From the NCBI GenBank assembly GCA_037176885.1, contig JAWWNJ010000122.1, positions 1 to 64,000 on the forward strand: 64,000 nucleotides of DNA. Reading direction: 5' to 3'. The stretch is from Favolaschia claudopus. Taxonomy: Eukaryota; Basidiomycota; Agaricomycetes; Agaricales; Mycenaceae. This document shows, piece after piece, positions 32,013-43,696 of this stretch. Each line of letters starts with the position of its first letter. Positions within the stretch are counted from its first letter, which is position 1. A program made the position numbers and the translations under genes. Below the pieces are notes generated by a model. It worked only from the letters and a program-made list of their open reading frames with translations. It had not been told where the DNA came from and searched no databases.

Positions 32013-34135
32013 GGTCTGCAACGAAAGCTGCTGAGCAGAAGCAGAAACAGGATCTTGCTAACGCGAAACAGACCCAAGAAAGTCGTGTCTTAAGGTCGAT
32101 GACTCGTGCCGCAAACGAGAGTAAATTTGCTTCCACAGGAGAAGCAAAGGAGGGCGGGAGTACCCAAACGAAATCGAGAACAGCTGACGCGAAGTCAAGC
32201 AGCTCTGACGTGCAGTCAAGAGCAGGCACCGACGCGAAGTCAAGTGCCGAGGCAAAGTCGTTTGACAGCGGGGATCAAACTTTGATCCCGGAAGCAAATC
32301 CGGCATCAACGGAATCTTTTTCTCCGTCTTCCGCTGCTGACGAGCCTCCGCCTCTCGCGCCGTCGACTCCTCGTCCACCTACGCTCTCGGAGCTTGAGCA
32401 ACAACTCAAGGATATAGATCCTTCGATATTTCCTGTGGTCTCTGGAGGGACTGATGGCCTTGATCTGGTCAAATTTTTGCAAAATAAATACGGCGAAGAT
32501 TCGTTCTTCAAAGATATTCTGGCGACTCCGAAAGCTTTCAAGAACTTTGAAGTGTCGGATGGCCCAATTTTCCTCTGTGAACACGACCGCAAAGTGCTCT
32601 GTATTCCTCATTTGAAGTACAAGGGCCGAAATATCCGGGAAATAATTATCTCGGAAGCCCACTCCGTTCTGGCGCATCTAGGGCCTCGAAAAACCACCGA
32701 GTATCTTCGGGAATATGTCTGGTGGAAGGACATGGTGCAGGATACGCAGATATATTGCGATTCATGCAAAACTTGCAAACATAGTAAGCCAAACAATCAA
32801 AAACCTTACGGGTTGCTTCATTCGCTTAATCCTCCCACTCAGCCTTGGGAAACGATCGGAGTAGACTTTGTGGGACCTTTACCCGAGTCTAAGAACCGCG
32901 ATAGCGTGTTCAATTCCATTACTGTTGTAATTTGCTTATTAACAGGAATGGTACATATTATTCCCAGTCGCATCAACTACACTGCGAAGCAAATGGCCGA
33001 ACTAATGTTCGGAAATGTCTATAAACTGCACGGACTGCCAAAATCTATTGTGAGCGATAGAGATGTTCTTTTTACAAGTAACTTTTGGCGCCGTCTCCAT
33101 GAACTAATTGGAACTAAGCTTCGAATGTCCAGTGCTTATCATCCGGAGACAGATGGTAGCACTGAACGGGCAAATCGTACTGTCACACAGATGATTCGGC
33201 AGTGTATAGGCGACAAGCAGAAAGACTGGGTATCCAAATTACCAGCTGTCGAGTTCGCGATGAACTCTGCTCGATCCAAAACAACGGGCTATGCTCCGTT
33301 CTTCTTGAATAATGGACGCATGCCTCGTTCATTAATTTGGGATTCAGACCGTACCCGAGAATACCCGGGCATAGCTAATTTTGCATTGCAGCGCCGTCTA
33401 GCAATTATGGCTGCACACGATGCAGTTCTTGCTGCCAGGGTCAAACAAACTCGGAATGCTAATCGCCGCAGGCAAGCATCACCATTTTCTAACGGAGATT
33501 TGGTCTACCTTTCGACGAAGAATCTCAAATTTGAGAAGGGTTTGGCGCGCAAGCTTATTCCAAAATTCATTGGGCCTTACCTTATTCTCCGAGACTTCGG
33601 AAATAACTCGTTCCAGATTGAACTCCCGGCAAATATGAGACAGCGCGGGATTCACGATGTTTTTCATGCATCGCTTCTTAGGATTCATATTCCTAATGAT
33701 GACCGCCGATTTCCGGGAAGACTGGAAACCCAATTAGATGTTTCCACAAATGCAACAACCCATGAGTGGGCTATTGACAAGATTGTTGGTCATTCAGGAC
33801 GACGCGCTGACGCCGTCTTTGAGATTCAGTGGCAGTCTGGGGATCGGACTTGGATGCCCTATTCACAGGCGAGTCATCTCACCGCCTTGCGGGATTATTT
33901 TGAATCTCTCGGAGTGTCAGAAATTTCTGAACTCCCGCGCGGGTCTGGAAAACTACCCGAGGAAGACATTGACATATTTTCAGCGGATATTGTTTTGATT
34001 CAGGCGGATCAAGAGATTGTCTCAAACCAGAGAGTATATATAAACTCTCTGGATTTGTTCGTTGAACTCAACCCCGAGTTCACCTCTACATCTTATTCAT
34101 CCTCTGCTTCCTCAACCGTTGTTCCCTTCCCCGCC
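31958..34135 (+). pseudogene. Gypsy integrase with chromodomain-like C-terminus
   Basis: After a Lys/Ser-rich linker (SDRVLRSATKAAEQKQKQ) comes the zinc-binding region with AHLGPRKTTEYLR and CDSCKTCKHSK. The core has D-D-E: VDFVGPLPES, IVSDRDVLFTSNFW and ERANRTVTQMI. Then come the GPY module (FIGPYLILRDFGNNSFQIEL, HDVFHASLLR) and a chromodomain-like end: HEWAIDKIVGHSGRRA, FEIQWQSGDRTWMP. This places the element among chromoviruses, whose chromodomain directs integration to heterochromatin. The frame then runs on in the same register into the extra ORF. Start is by frame change from the RT ORF; whether that is programmed or a mutation is open. Confidence 0.9.
34030..34040 (+). promoter_or_regulatory. 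TATA box for the extra Gypsy ORF
   Basis: The run TATATATAAAC inside inverted AGAGAGT/ACTCTCT lies about 100 bp before ATG 34136. A CT-rich leader (TTCATCCTCTGCTTCCTCAA) and CCGCCATGCC follow. It overlaps the 3' end of the pol frame. Confidence 0.55.
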
Positions 34136-35208
34136 ATGCCCAACCACAAACATTCCAACAATTCCTCTTCCTCTTCCACAAAATCATCCAGCTTCCGCGT
34201 GAACGGTGTCCTTCGCAATGACATCGTCGCTCTCGCCAAATTCCTCGAGTTTACAGCTGTTCCGGAATACTTTGGCATGTTCACATTTTTTTGCACGAAA
34301 CTCGCACATTTGATGGACTGATATGATGCACCTTTAAAGGAAAGGATCACCTCGGCTAGCGACGCCTGGCAGCGGCAGCTCAGCGGCTACGCACCGGCTA
34401 TGAAACGGGGAGAAGTCCTCGGAAAATGTGAAGAGATGACAGAAAGCGTCGGGAACAGCGGCATTCGGCCCAAATCTCCATAAATGGTGCATCATATCAC
34501 CTCGATCAAAAAGTGCAAAGTGTGCAAAAAAATGTGAACATGCCAAAGTATTCCGGAACAGCTGTAATAACTCGCACTGGCTTCAGCACATCGATGACCA
34601 CACCTTCCTCCTTCGCGACCCGGACCTCGAAACCAGCCACGTTGTTCCCGCGGTTCTCGTCCGCGTGTACATCCTTTTCAATTACCTCCTTAACGACCCC
34701 GCCAATCGCTTCAAAGACATGCCGTGGGGCTACGTCGACTTCGCCCGCATTCTGAACGCCAACTGCCCGTCTGGCGAGAAATGGGCTTATTACGACCTCG
34801 ATTCCGGACGCAACCTCTGGTACCCCGATCATCCTATCCCTTCCATCGTCACCTATCTTGTTCGCGAGAGTGATCTCGCCGAGGCGCCGCCTTCCGGCCA
34901 AGTCCTTGTTTCCCAGGCGCGTTGGGACCGCCTGACGGAGATGGATATGCGCCGTCAGGATAATCGTGAGCAAGGCCGAGGGGCGTTTTAAGAAACAGCA
35001 GCGGGATGCTCCGGAGTACGAGAAGGCGACGGCCATGGCTCAGCGCTTGGCATTGAAGGCTCGTATGGCGGAGGAGAAGAAGGAGCGAGAGGAATTGGAT
35101 GCTCAGATCGAGGCTGAGTTGGCTGCTGAAAAGGCCGCTGCTGAGAAAGCTGCCGCCGAGAAGCGCCCGGGATCGTCCGCTGGAGGTTCTGATGAGATGC
35201 AAACTTAG
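34136..35208 (+). pseudogene. Extra Gypsy ORF in the env position, split by a MITE
   Basis: MPNHKHSNNSSSSSTKSS begins a protein at 34136. It runs to AKFLEF, is cut by the 311-bp MITE, and resumes NNSHWLQHIDDHTFLLRDPD in frame once the MITE and one TA are removed. It continues VRVYILFNYLLNDPANRFKD, WGYVDFARIL and NLWYPDHPIPSIVTYLVRE. A one-G insertion near 34975 gives an early TAA at 34989-34991. In the next frame the C-terminus reads FKKQQRDAPEYEKATAMAQR and an Ala/Glu/Lys coiled coil to the stop at 35208. No signal peptide or membrane anchor is visible, so an envelope role is unlikely. I do not recognise the family. Confidence 0.65.
34254..34564. mobile_element. 311-bp TA-flanked MITE with long terminal inverted repeats
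   Basis: The first 44 bp (CAGCTGTTCCGGAATACTTT onward) are repeated without mismatch, inverted, at the right end. Imperfect matching continues for about 95 bp to an inner TGATATGATGCACC. TA flanks at 34252-34253 and 34565-34566. The near-identical arms indicate a recent insertion. Confidence 0.9.
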
Positions 35209-35740
35209 ATTGGGGTTGCCGACGCGTCAACCCGGAGGGCGTATGTAACACTATTATTTTTCTCTGTTATCTCGTGACCGTGTTTGACTTAGACGTACTA
35301 TCCACCTCCCGCTCCGTCCATTATCTTGCGCTCATGTATGACTTCATTCCGTTCTGTCTCGTTTCTTAGTTTACCTTAAATACTGTGATGTACTTTGTAT
35401 TAGACTTTGGTGAATCTAGAACTTAAAACAGTCACTCTGTTCGCAACCAGCTCTCAACAAAACCTTTCGTGTGCCGAAACTATTACTTAACGGTAATCTT
35501 TCGTCACATTGGCTCAGATTTTCAGACAGAGTGGAGGTTAGAAAGTAACGATATATTCATCTTGTAGTCTACGGAGTGCCACAACCTTTCGCTCCACACT
35601 CCACCACTGTCCGCTCTGCTCAACACGTTTGCCGACCGTTATGACGCCGCCGCCGCTGAGGCCCAGCGGCGGCTGTCTCGGATGCCAGATGTTTGGCGGC
35701 GACCTCCGGCATGCAAAATCTCACCATCTCAACAGTACCT
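35209..35740. other. Region 3' of the Gypsy element; possible LTR start, no gene
   Basis: GGAGGGCG followed by TATGTAACA at 35235-35250 could be a polypurine tract and LTR start. No second LTR exists in the window, so it cannot be tested here. No coding signal. Confidence 0.35.
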
Positions 35741-36370
35741 TAGCACTTTGTATGGGCGAAACGTAACGCGTAACGCCCGCCCTGTTTCGTTTCAACGGTA
35801 ACGCATAACGGTCGGGTGGTTTCCCTGACGACTGCGTGACAAACAAAGATGTCGAATTATCATGTTTGTGGCTGTAGAATCTAGCTGAATCTACTGCTAT
35901 AACCATCCTCCTCCTCACTGCACTCTCTCTACAATCTTCGTCAAGATAGAACCGGTACGGTCCATCGGAAACCACGGGCAAGGTGCTGAGAAGGTGTACC
36001 AGAAGCTGGCCGAGGTAGTTTAACTAGTCGCTCGAAGAGGGCTTGTGGTGGACCCGTCGCTGGTTTAGGTGTCTGAGCGTGCGCCACGGCGCAGTATTCA
36101 TGAAAAAAAAAATAGGTGTATTACGGAGCCCGTAACAAGAGAAATGCAATCAAAAGGGCTATGGATACAAAGAAAGCATAAACGAGAGCTAAAAATTGCC
36201 CAGAATCCGTTCAACGTTTGGAAATAGACTTTATCGGTGTTTGCCCGCCCGTGTCCAAAATTCTATGATGTCACGCATAACGCTGAGGCCGTTTCTGGTT
36301 TCCATGCGTAGCGTTTCCAGTAGCGTTTCCAGTCACGCTCGAGGGTCTGTTTCACCCATACAAAGTGCTA
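35741..36370. mobile_element. 630-bp MITE with Mutator-like flanks
   Basis: Termini AGCACTTTGTATGGGCGAAA and, inverted, AGCACTTTGTATGGGTGAAA. Left flank ACAGTACCTT and right flank ACAGTACGCT agree at 8 of 10 bases, a duplication length typical of Mutator-like elements. Both halves carry AACGC/GCGTT words. No ORF. Confidence 0.65.
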
Positions 36371-36790
36371 CAGTACGCTCCACTCTGACATTTAACCAGG
36401 ACACCCACGGGGTTTCTTATATAGATTTGCTGGTTTTTCCTATATTACAATCGACCTCCCTACAACCTCCCTAGGCGATTTGACTTGAGACAAACCTGTT
36501 CCGAGAACGGCCGAAAGCCCCACTCACGTCATCAGCACACAGCCAAGCAACTTACGACAACTTCGCTGCTGTCTCTCGGAGACTCTCCCGTCGACCGGCC
36601 TCCGCTCCACACCGCTCCACACCGAACGATGTACATAAGTTAGCCCGTAGCGTCGTCTCCAATTAACAATCTTTCTTGTCTTTCTGTGTGAACATTGAAC
36701 ATGTAATCTCTTTCCCACCACGAAATCGACATCCAAATGTACGAGGACTGTTCCTCACAAGTTCCTCAATAATTACAGTCGCGGATATAC
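36371..36790. other. No gene recognised
   Basis: Short unsupported frames only; CACACCGCTCCACACCG direct repeat near 36607. Confidence 0.5.
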
Positions 36791-37197
36791 TAGAGCTTAT
36801 TAGCAGCCGGTGCTTTTCAAAATATACATGAAAAACTAAGCGAGATCAGTGAAAAACGGAGGTTCCAAACATGCAAAACCTCGAAGACGTCATCGAGAGA
36901 TGCGGTCAGGCGCATGGCCGTTCCCCGCTCCAGAGTGGCGATCATGACGAAGTAGGACGCTTGCGCGAAAGGTAGAGCTTGTTGCTCGTCGTTCCAAGAG
37001 GCTCGCAGGACGGCGAGTAGAGTAGTGAGCGTGTACGCTGATAGAAGTCGCTCAGAAAGGCAACTCAAGCGATGCGGCACGAATCGGCACGTTGTTTCCT
37101 TTCTTGGAAAGGTGAAAAAGTGCTGCTCCACTTGTGGTTTTTGGATGACGTTCTTGTGCGTAAAATTTCGTTTTTCACCGGTTGCTAATAAGCTCTA
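36791..37197. mobile_element. TA-flanked MITE, copy 2 of the GAGCWTATTAGCA family
   Basis: Arms GAGCTTATTAGCAGCCGGTG (left) and, inverted, GAGCTTATTAGCAACCGGTG (right) with TA outside. The terminal 13 bases match the element at 3762-4096 except one base; interiors differ. Confidence 0.7.
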
Positions 37198-37207
37198 CTC
37201 ATCGAAT

Positions 37208-37975
37208 TTATTAACACCTCCAACGACGCCGCAACGGCATCAACAACGACAGCGAGAGATTCAACGCGCTATACGCGAAACCAACGAAGCACGTAGGCGT
37301 GTACCTGCTCATCGCGACCAGAATGTCCCACCCGATACTTCCACCACTGCGGCCCCAACGCCCGTTCTCTCAGTCAGGTCAGACGACATCAGAGAGCCCG
37401 AGAGAATCGTCCACACCCTCCAACGGAACTGCTTTCCAATAGGTCACAGGCGCAGAGTGCACGGAGAGAGCGAGAACGTGCTGAAAAGGCCGCGAGAATG
37501 GATGTTGACGGTACGTCAAGGTGGTTGGACTCTTTTGCTCTTGCTGTTCTCTGATGCCTTCCTCTTCAATTGCAGATCCAAACCCATGGGAAAGAGTGTC
37601 TCCGTCGAGGGTTTTTTTACCGGTCTCGAGCTGAAGGATGATCGTTCAATGAAGTATTTCATTGTTGATGTTGAGAAAGTGACGTTCCTCGGCAATGCTT
37701 CCTCGACGACGGCACTGAAAGAAGAGAGTCCATCCAAAATTGGTATGTTTCTGTTTTCTATCTCTCATAGCTCGAATCTCAAATCATCTTTAGTTACCAA
37801 TGGTACTCCAGCACGCCTCAAGTTCACCGGCTTTTTTGGAGGGCAGTCCAGCACCGAGTCTTCCGAGCCGAATTCGAAGAAGCGCAAACTAGATCACCGC
37901 ACCAACGAGCAGGAGGACAAGGGGGAAGGGACTTTCAGTGGTCGTCGCGCCGGTGGTAATGGTGGTAAACATTGA
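37208..37975 (+). CDS. Hypothetical gene, possibly OB-fold-like middle
   Basis: An N-terminal segment (TPQRHQQRQREIQRAIRETN, then EARRRVPAHRDQNVPP) is followed, probably after a change of exon near 37371, by AQSARRERERAEKAARMDVD. A GTACGT at 37512 suggests an intron. The next part reads KSVSVEGFFTGLELKDDRSM, KYFIVDVEKVTFLGNASS. After an intron at about 37742-37793 it continues VTNGTPARLKFTGFFGGQ. The tail has a nuclear-localisation-like KKRKLD and is Gly/Glu-rich. Alternating small-hydrophobic strands around FIVDVEKVTFLG could form an OB-like barrel, but this is a guess. The start is unresolved because the TA-MITE lies directly upstream. Confidence 0.4.
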   Translation, partial: LLTPPTTPQRHQQRQREIQRAIRETNEARRRVPAHRDQNVPPDTSTTAAPTPVLSVRSDDIREPERIVHTLQRNCFPIGHRRRVHGESENVLKRPREWMLTVRQGGWTLLLLLFSDAFLFNCRSKPMGKSVSVEGFFTGLELKDDRSMKYFIVDVEKVTFLGNASSTTALKEESPSKIGMFLFSISHSSNLKSSLVTNGTPARLKFTGFFGGQSSTESSEPNSKKRKLDHRTNEQEDKGEGTFSGRRAGGNGGKH

Positions 37976-38222
37976 ATCAACCATACGTATTTGTAACACA
38001 AGCATTTAAAATCTCCTCATTCTAGATCTGCTCTGCCATGTCCTTTTCTTTGTACTCTGATCACGCCGTAGCGTAGCACGGGTAACTGCTAGTTTTTCTA
38101 ATCCTTGCCTCCAAAGACAGTGTATCTGTGTATCCAATGAATTTGTGCCCTCGTCGTCCCCAGAAAGCGATGGCGAGGGCAGATTAGAGGCAGTTTGATG
38201 AGAATTTCCTTTTTTGGGGGTG

Positions 38223-38270
38223 GCATCAGATGGCGCCTCCAGACTGTATACTGGCGGCGCCATCTGATGC
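38223..38270. repeat. 14-bp perfect hairpin
   Basis: GCATCAGATGGCGC and GCGCCATCTGATGC are separated by 20 bp. The outer sequence GGGGGTGGCATCAGAT resembles the small insertion at 43704-43771, suggesting one short hairpin-element family. Confidence 0.6.
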
Positions 38271-38319
38271 TGAACAGCCACTTTTGATGCGGATGGAGTC
38301 GATTGGGGCCCCATCATTT

Positions 38320-41187
38320 TTTGGATGTCTCTGGATCTTCACACCCTCGTCCTTCTCACTATGCCGCGGCCAGTGTTGTCATTTAAAAGAGACTCTCATC
38401 TAATTCTATTCCTTAGCTTTATAGCAACGGATAGTGACTGGGTTCGCCGCCTGAAACTAAATCAAGGTGAATGACTGGCAGGTATTCATACTTAAGCAAA
38501 ACAGCTGAGTGAGCACCAGTTGATCAAAACCCGTATATTGTTTCCAAAACGGCTGTAACTTCTACATGAAAGTTTGGCCCATCAAAGTTTCTTAATGCGA
38601 AAATTGGTAGCCATTCAATGGCTCCAATGGCTCTTCGCAAACCCTCTAATGCCAAACGCGAGCATATGCTCCTGGCCCCGATGATGAAACGATTCCGCAG
38701 CTGGTGGATCTGAGTTAGTCTGTATTTTGCCACGGGGGTGATGCACGGAGGTGGGCATAATGCCGTAATGTACGAATTGGGAAATAGTTCCCACCCGCTA
38801 TTCACCTTATACTACCACTGTGCCCCCGTCAATTGCCTAAATTTTGGGACACGACGCTCAAATTAACATAGTCGAGCAGGTCTATAAAGTTTGAGTGAGT
38901 TATTTCACTCAGTGCGACAGGATTTCACAACACCGCGGGTGGCCGGCGGCCAACCCACCAAATTGCGATCTCCCTCAATTTTGAGCCATTTCCTTCCATT
39001 CAAGTGAGTAACATCATTGAAATGAGCTGCCAAAGGTACCCCGCACAGCAGAGTAACTAAAAACACGTAGCAGAATGCACAACGACGCGATTGATTCGAC
39101 TTGATTAAAATCATTACGGCATTTGGCTCACCTCCAATCGCCGATGACAGCAACTTGACAGACTACAACAAACCGCAGGTACGAGGATATATTTTGTTGT
39201 AGCGTCTGTTTACAAGAGACTAGATCTGAGTATGAATTGCAACCCAAAAAAGATAAGTATTTTATGATCTCATCTATTCTGCGGTGCTTTGACGAAGAGT
39301 GGGTGTGCGCTTCTGGGCGTTTAGTTGTCGTTGTTTGTCCCTGATGTCACCTATTGTTAAGCTTCGGCCCGAATAAAGGAATAGATCCAGCCTGCGTTGC
39401 CGCTGCGGGTTGGTGAATCCGAATCAGTCTATGTCTACGTCATGTTGTGAGGCCTGTGGACTCGAGAGATGTTTGCCACAATAGACGGTTCTTCGGGATA
39501 CTATAAATCTCAAGGGTGTGCGGAAACCAAAAAAAAATACCTATGGCTGTTTTTTTTTTTCAAACCGACCTTTTGGCTCAACCACCCTGCCACGTAAGCA
39601 TTACATACTGGCCAAATCGAGTAAATATCCACGTGATATCAGCGTGCCAAAGTGCTTGACCAAAACTTGACTCAAAATATGAACTCAAAATAACTGTTAG
39701 AGGTGGAATAAGATAAATTAACCACCAAATATCTACTACAACGGAGGAAAAGAGGCACATGCATTGTATCCTCTGTTGCCTCTGATATCAAACACAGCCA
39801 AAGTTGATCGTCCCAAATAGGAAGGACTGCCGGTGAAGCCCGGAAAGAGAGGTTGCCCGGGATATTTTGAGTAGAAACAGCGGTAACAGTAATTTCTAGG
39901 TGAATCTGAGCTCCCGGGACCGAGATTCCACCCGGAAAAAAATAAATATGATTTGTATGCCGGAGTTCCGGCCTACAGAAGGGGGAGCTTGCGCAATTCT
40001 GTATCAATATTACAATGCACATTGGAGTAAAGTATTAAGTTGAACAAGAAATTATCAACTACGTTCAAGTAGATGAGGTTTCAGAAAAATACATATTGAC
40101 TTACGGTAAGCGGATTGGTCGCGGTTCGATTTCCGCGGCGGGGATGGTGTGACACATGGGTCACAGTGATCACTGATGTTTGGTCCAGTTGTGTATGCGG
40201 CTCTGAACACAGTTTGGGTTATTACGCCTTATTATCCGGGAGTAACACACCTAAAAAATGATTGTGGAGGGTGTATGGGGGTTCAAGATGGAGTGAAAAA
40301 TAACTTTTTGAGTGCAGAGCTCGCAATAAGTATTGGCCCGCAAGAAAACTCTGCAAAGAAATGCCAAAGAACCAAGCACCGAATTGCCATGTGCATAGTG
40401 GTGGTCAACCAGGAGGTACGAGTACACTCTCGGGACCTCTATCGACCCTTCCCTCCACTTAAAATTTGTCAATCACTACGCACCAAAGCCAGAAACAGGA
40501 CGGATCAATTTACAACGCGGTCACGTGCTCACTCCGACATTTCCTTTCTTCCGCCTCCTTCTCAAACGACTCCAGTCTGACTTTTTCTGGCCAGCTATAT
40601 GAGTAGAGTTATTAACAACAATTACTGTCAGAGATTTACAGCAAAAAATAGCGAGGTTTGGTGTGATGCCATTGAAATTGTACCAATCGATGCATTCAAA
40701 TGAATTGTACGTGTAAGGCTTTATTTTCGAGCTTGGAAATATCTATATCTACGCTTTCAACTAATCAACATTGTCCTCTCCCTCTCCATTGGCTGAGTCA
40801 GCGTCACCCGGAGATGGTGAGTTGTCTTGTTCTTCTTGTTCTTCATTATGGGAGGTGTCAAAAATCAAAGGTGCGACTTCATCTAGTGCAAGTCGATTAC
40901 AAACATCGCCGCAGCTATGGTCTCGAATAAACGAGTTGATTCCTTCAAGGCCGAAGTCGCCAATACCACTGTTTCTAGATCAGAATTCGAGTCAGCACAG
41001 GAGAAATATATGAAGAGAATGGATATACCCGGTAGCATTGCTTCGGCCTGTATTTGAACGAGATGTTCATCAACAATGAATGGCAAGATATTAGGAGCGG
41101 TATTTTCGGAGTCCTCGGTCAAACGATAAAATCTTTTCACAACATAACTTTGCCCATTATCGGACAGAAACTAAGGAAGGATGAGCG
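38320..41187. other. Gene-poor stretch; no gene confidently recognised
   Basis: Open frames up to about 130 codons lack motifs. On the minus strand 40883-41140 ([20 protein letters not shown] onward) and 41351-41542 are the most protein-like, but no family or splice series could be established. Confidence 0.45.
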
Positions 41188-41355
41188 TGGATTGTTAATA
41201 GGAACTCAATATTACAAGACGCACATCATATACATTTTTCATAGCCCCAGAACTGAGGGGGTCGTTTCAAATGGATTGTTAATAGGAACTCAATATTACA
41301 AGACGCACATCATATACATTTTTCATAGCCCCAGAACTGAGGGGGTCGTTTCAAA
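41188..41355 (+). repeat. Perfect tandem duplication of 84 bp
   Basis: Units 41188-41271 and 41272-41355 are identical as read, each starting TGGATTGTTAATAGGAACTC. The unit is 28 codons long, so frames on either strand stay open across it. Confidence 0.9.
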
Positions 41356-41834
41356 GTCTTCCGCGAAGGATGATCTCTGATGATTCAAATTGCATGTCAC
41401 CAGTGCGTGGGTCCACAATGCAATCAATCCTCTTCAGAGTTATCCGAGTTCGACTAACAACAGCAACTGGGCCGGAAAGAGCAGAGGGTCGAAATTCGGA
41501 GCGCAGTCTCGTAGCACCTTGCAGCAGTGTCAACGACATCAATCCGAGTGAATCAATAGTCTAATCTTACTCTGATTTAACGTTGAATGCAGTGTGCGGG
41601 GACGCTTGGCAGCAGACAATGCTGCTGGATCTGCAACCGAACGCTTTTTAGATCCAAGCAAGGAGGGTGTAGACTCGGATCCCACATGTTACGGCTTGCT
41701 TGCGGCTTGCCGTCTCTTGGCCAGATACTGAAATAAATCGCAAAAGATACTCATTTACCCATCAAAAAGGCTGAGATAAAGACAGGATGGTCGTCAAGGC
41801 TAGAAAAAACTTCCCAAATATATACAGCTGCATA

Positions 41835-42723
41835 CTCGGTGTTACAAAAAGTGACCGACAATGTGCCATTTTAGGCCGAATCGTGTAGTATTTCGTTGAG
41901 TCAAGCACATAGGAATGTTCATTGGGATGATCTGTACCCATTTGGATGGCAGTTTGTGAGAAACGACGCCGCGAATCTCTCGCACCAGTCGGTTCAATCT
42001 GACAGCTAACATTTTGCCTTATTTAGAAGAAACCATTTGGCTCTCGCTTTGTTGGCACAGGAAACACAGTTTTAAGTATTCCATATTGTATTCTATACAC
42101 CATTCTATTGTCTGACCAAATTTGGTCTGTGTGAACCATGTCATTGGGGCTTTTTTGAGCGTCTGAATTCCACCACTCAGATTTGATTCAGTTTCAAGCT
42201 GGGTATCAGCTCGTTTTGCTACAAAAAGATGGAACTAATGTGAAAATTCCAGCAGCTCTCTTGCTCTCTGTGTCAATCAAGTAGCCAAGAGTTATTCAGC
42301 GACATATATTATCATTATGTACCCTCCTCATTAACCGGGATCAACAACAAGGACAAATTGGAGGTGAAATATGCGCGACCTGTTTTCACACTATTTTGAG
42401 GCCGTTTTCGCAAAGTATTTTGTATGACTGGATGGGATAGTGTCGTTTTTATCAAATGCAAGTTGGAAATCCGGTGCGTTGATCAGATATTGTGGATATC
42501 TTTTCGAGTTTTTGTGTGGTTTGTGCCAGCTGCATGCAAAATAGTATGACGTCCAGTTTGTTGACAAGCCTCAGGAGCCTCAGACAAGGAATGTCACGGA
42601 TCTTTTCATGTATGCTGTAGAGAATTGTCAGGGGTATATTTGAAGCGCGACACTTCAAAAAAAATATCACGTGTCCGTGAAGGAGTGACCAAATTATTAT
42701 GGGTTACTTTTTGTAGCACCGAG
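41835..42723. mobile_element. 889-bp TA-flanked element, mariner-like ends
   Basis: Left CTCGGTGTTACAAAAAGTGA and inverted right CTCGGTGCTACAAAAAGTAA with TA on both sides (41833-41834 and 42724-42725). The CTCGGTGYTACAAAAAGTRAC motif resembles mariner-type ends. No transposase frame is present, so it is an internally deleted or non-autonomous copy. Confidence 0.7.
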
Positions 42724-42725
42724 TA

Positions 42726-43693
42726 TCTGCCCTGGTTGTAGACCAATTCATTGCCATCAGCTTTCCCGATACTGACCGGAGTTTGAATTCAGGATCAATC
42801 ACAGGTTTGTTGGTTCAACTTCCGTTTCCGTTGGTTTCTTCAGACTTGTCCCATTGTCTCGATTGTTAGGGGGACCAAAATGCTAGATATACTGCTTTAG
42901 AAGGTATTCTGTTCAGGTACTAACTAAAATCCTATCCAATTTAGCGCAAGATCAGAACCGGCAAATGCCGTCTCAGCGAATTCAAGTTGATAGTTTCATT
43001 GTCGTTGCCTTCGAACGTGATTCGTGGATATTATGAGTTCATGCAGCTCAGGTAGACATCTCAATTATCGTAGAGGCAGCGAACCTCAAAGAAATCCGAA
43101 AAGATTTAGAGTACCGCAAAGTTTGCTGTGTATCTGCGGATACTTATATGCCTATGGGCTTTGAGCTCATTCTTTTAACTTATTCTGCCCCAAAATGCAG
43201 GCCTACTGGCTCAAGACGGAATTCAAGAGGTAGGAGAGCAGGGACTCACTGGACCTCAAAGCACTCAGGCCTGCAGGGACGACAATTCCCGCTGGCGAGG
43301 TTCAACCAACAGCCTCAAAACTTGAAGTGGCCCAGATTGTCAAGGTTTAGCTGCTGTATAGTCATCACACCGGAGCCAGTCACTTACTTTGTGCCTCCCC
43401 ATATACATATGACGCTCACCAGTGTAAATCGGCTTCAAAGAACGGTATAATCATGAATCATTGTCCAAACTCTGAAACACCATCAATATCAAGTAACACT
43501 CAATACCGCACCTTTGAAGGGTATTATACATACTGTATATAGACAGAAATTGAAGCAGCTAAGTAGCTGTAGCAACCAGCCCCTTGGCTTCGAGGATGAA
43601 GAGTGCAAGCCGAAACAATCCAAGTTTACTGTAACTTTATGTAACCGGGAACGACCGAGAAGCTGTCAAATTTGACCGCGGGATTGAAATATA
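42726..43693. other. No gene recognised
   Basis: AT-rich DNA with only short frames lacking motifs on either strand. Confidence 0.5.
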
Positions 43694-43696
43694 CAG

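Larger units (their letters stand above)
21812..35208 (+). mobile_element. Ty3/Gypsy chromovirus-type retrotransposon, 5'-truncated and interrupted
   Basis: The coding order is gag, four related domains, protease, RT, RNase H, integrase with chromodomain-like tail, and an extra ORF. It carries three later insertions: 22099-26222, 27779-28253 and 34254-34564. The coding breaks seen are frame changes near 27059, 28997, 31955 and 34975, and one TGA at 29760-29762. No 5' LTR exists in the window because the gag start abuts the inverted gag copy. A TGTAACA after purines at 35244 could be the start of a 3' LTR but has no partner to prove it. Confidence 0.9.

Noticed and set aside
35226..35560. 3' LTR of the Gypsy element starting TGTAACA
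   Set aside because: A purine tract and TGTAACA are suggestive, but there is no 5' LTR in the window to compare and no CA end could be fixed.
37025..37207. 5' exon of the hypothetical gene at 37208
   Set aside because: The open frame runs through the right arm of the TA-flanked MITE and has no motif.
38006..38317. Minus-strand 103-codon ORF
   Set aside because: It overlaps the hairpin repeat and its composition follows that repeat; no motif.
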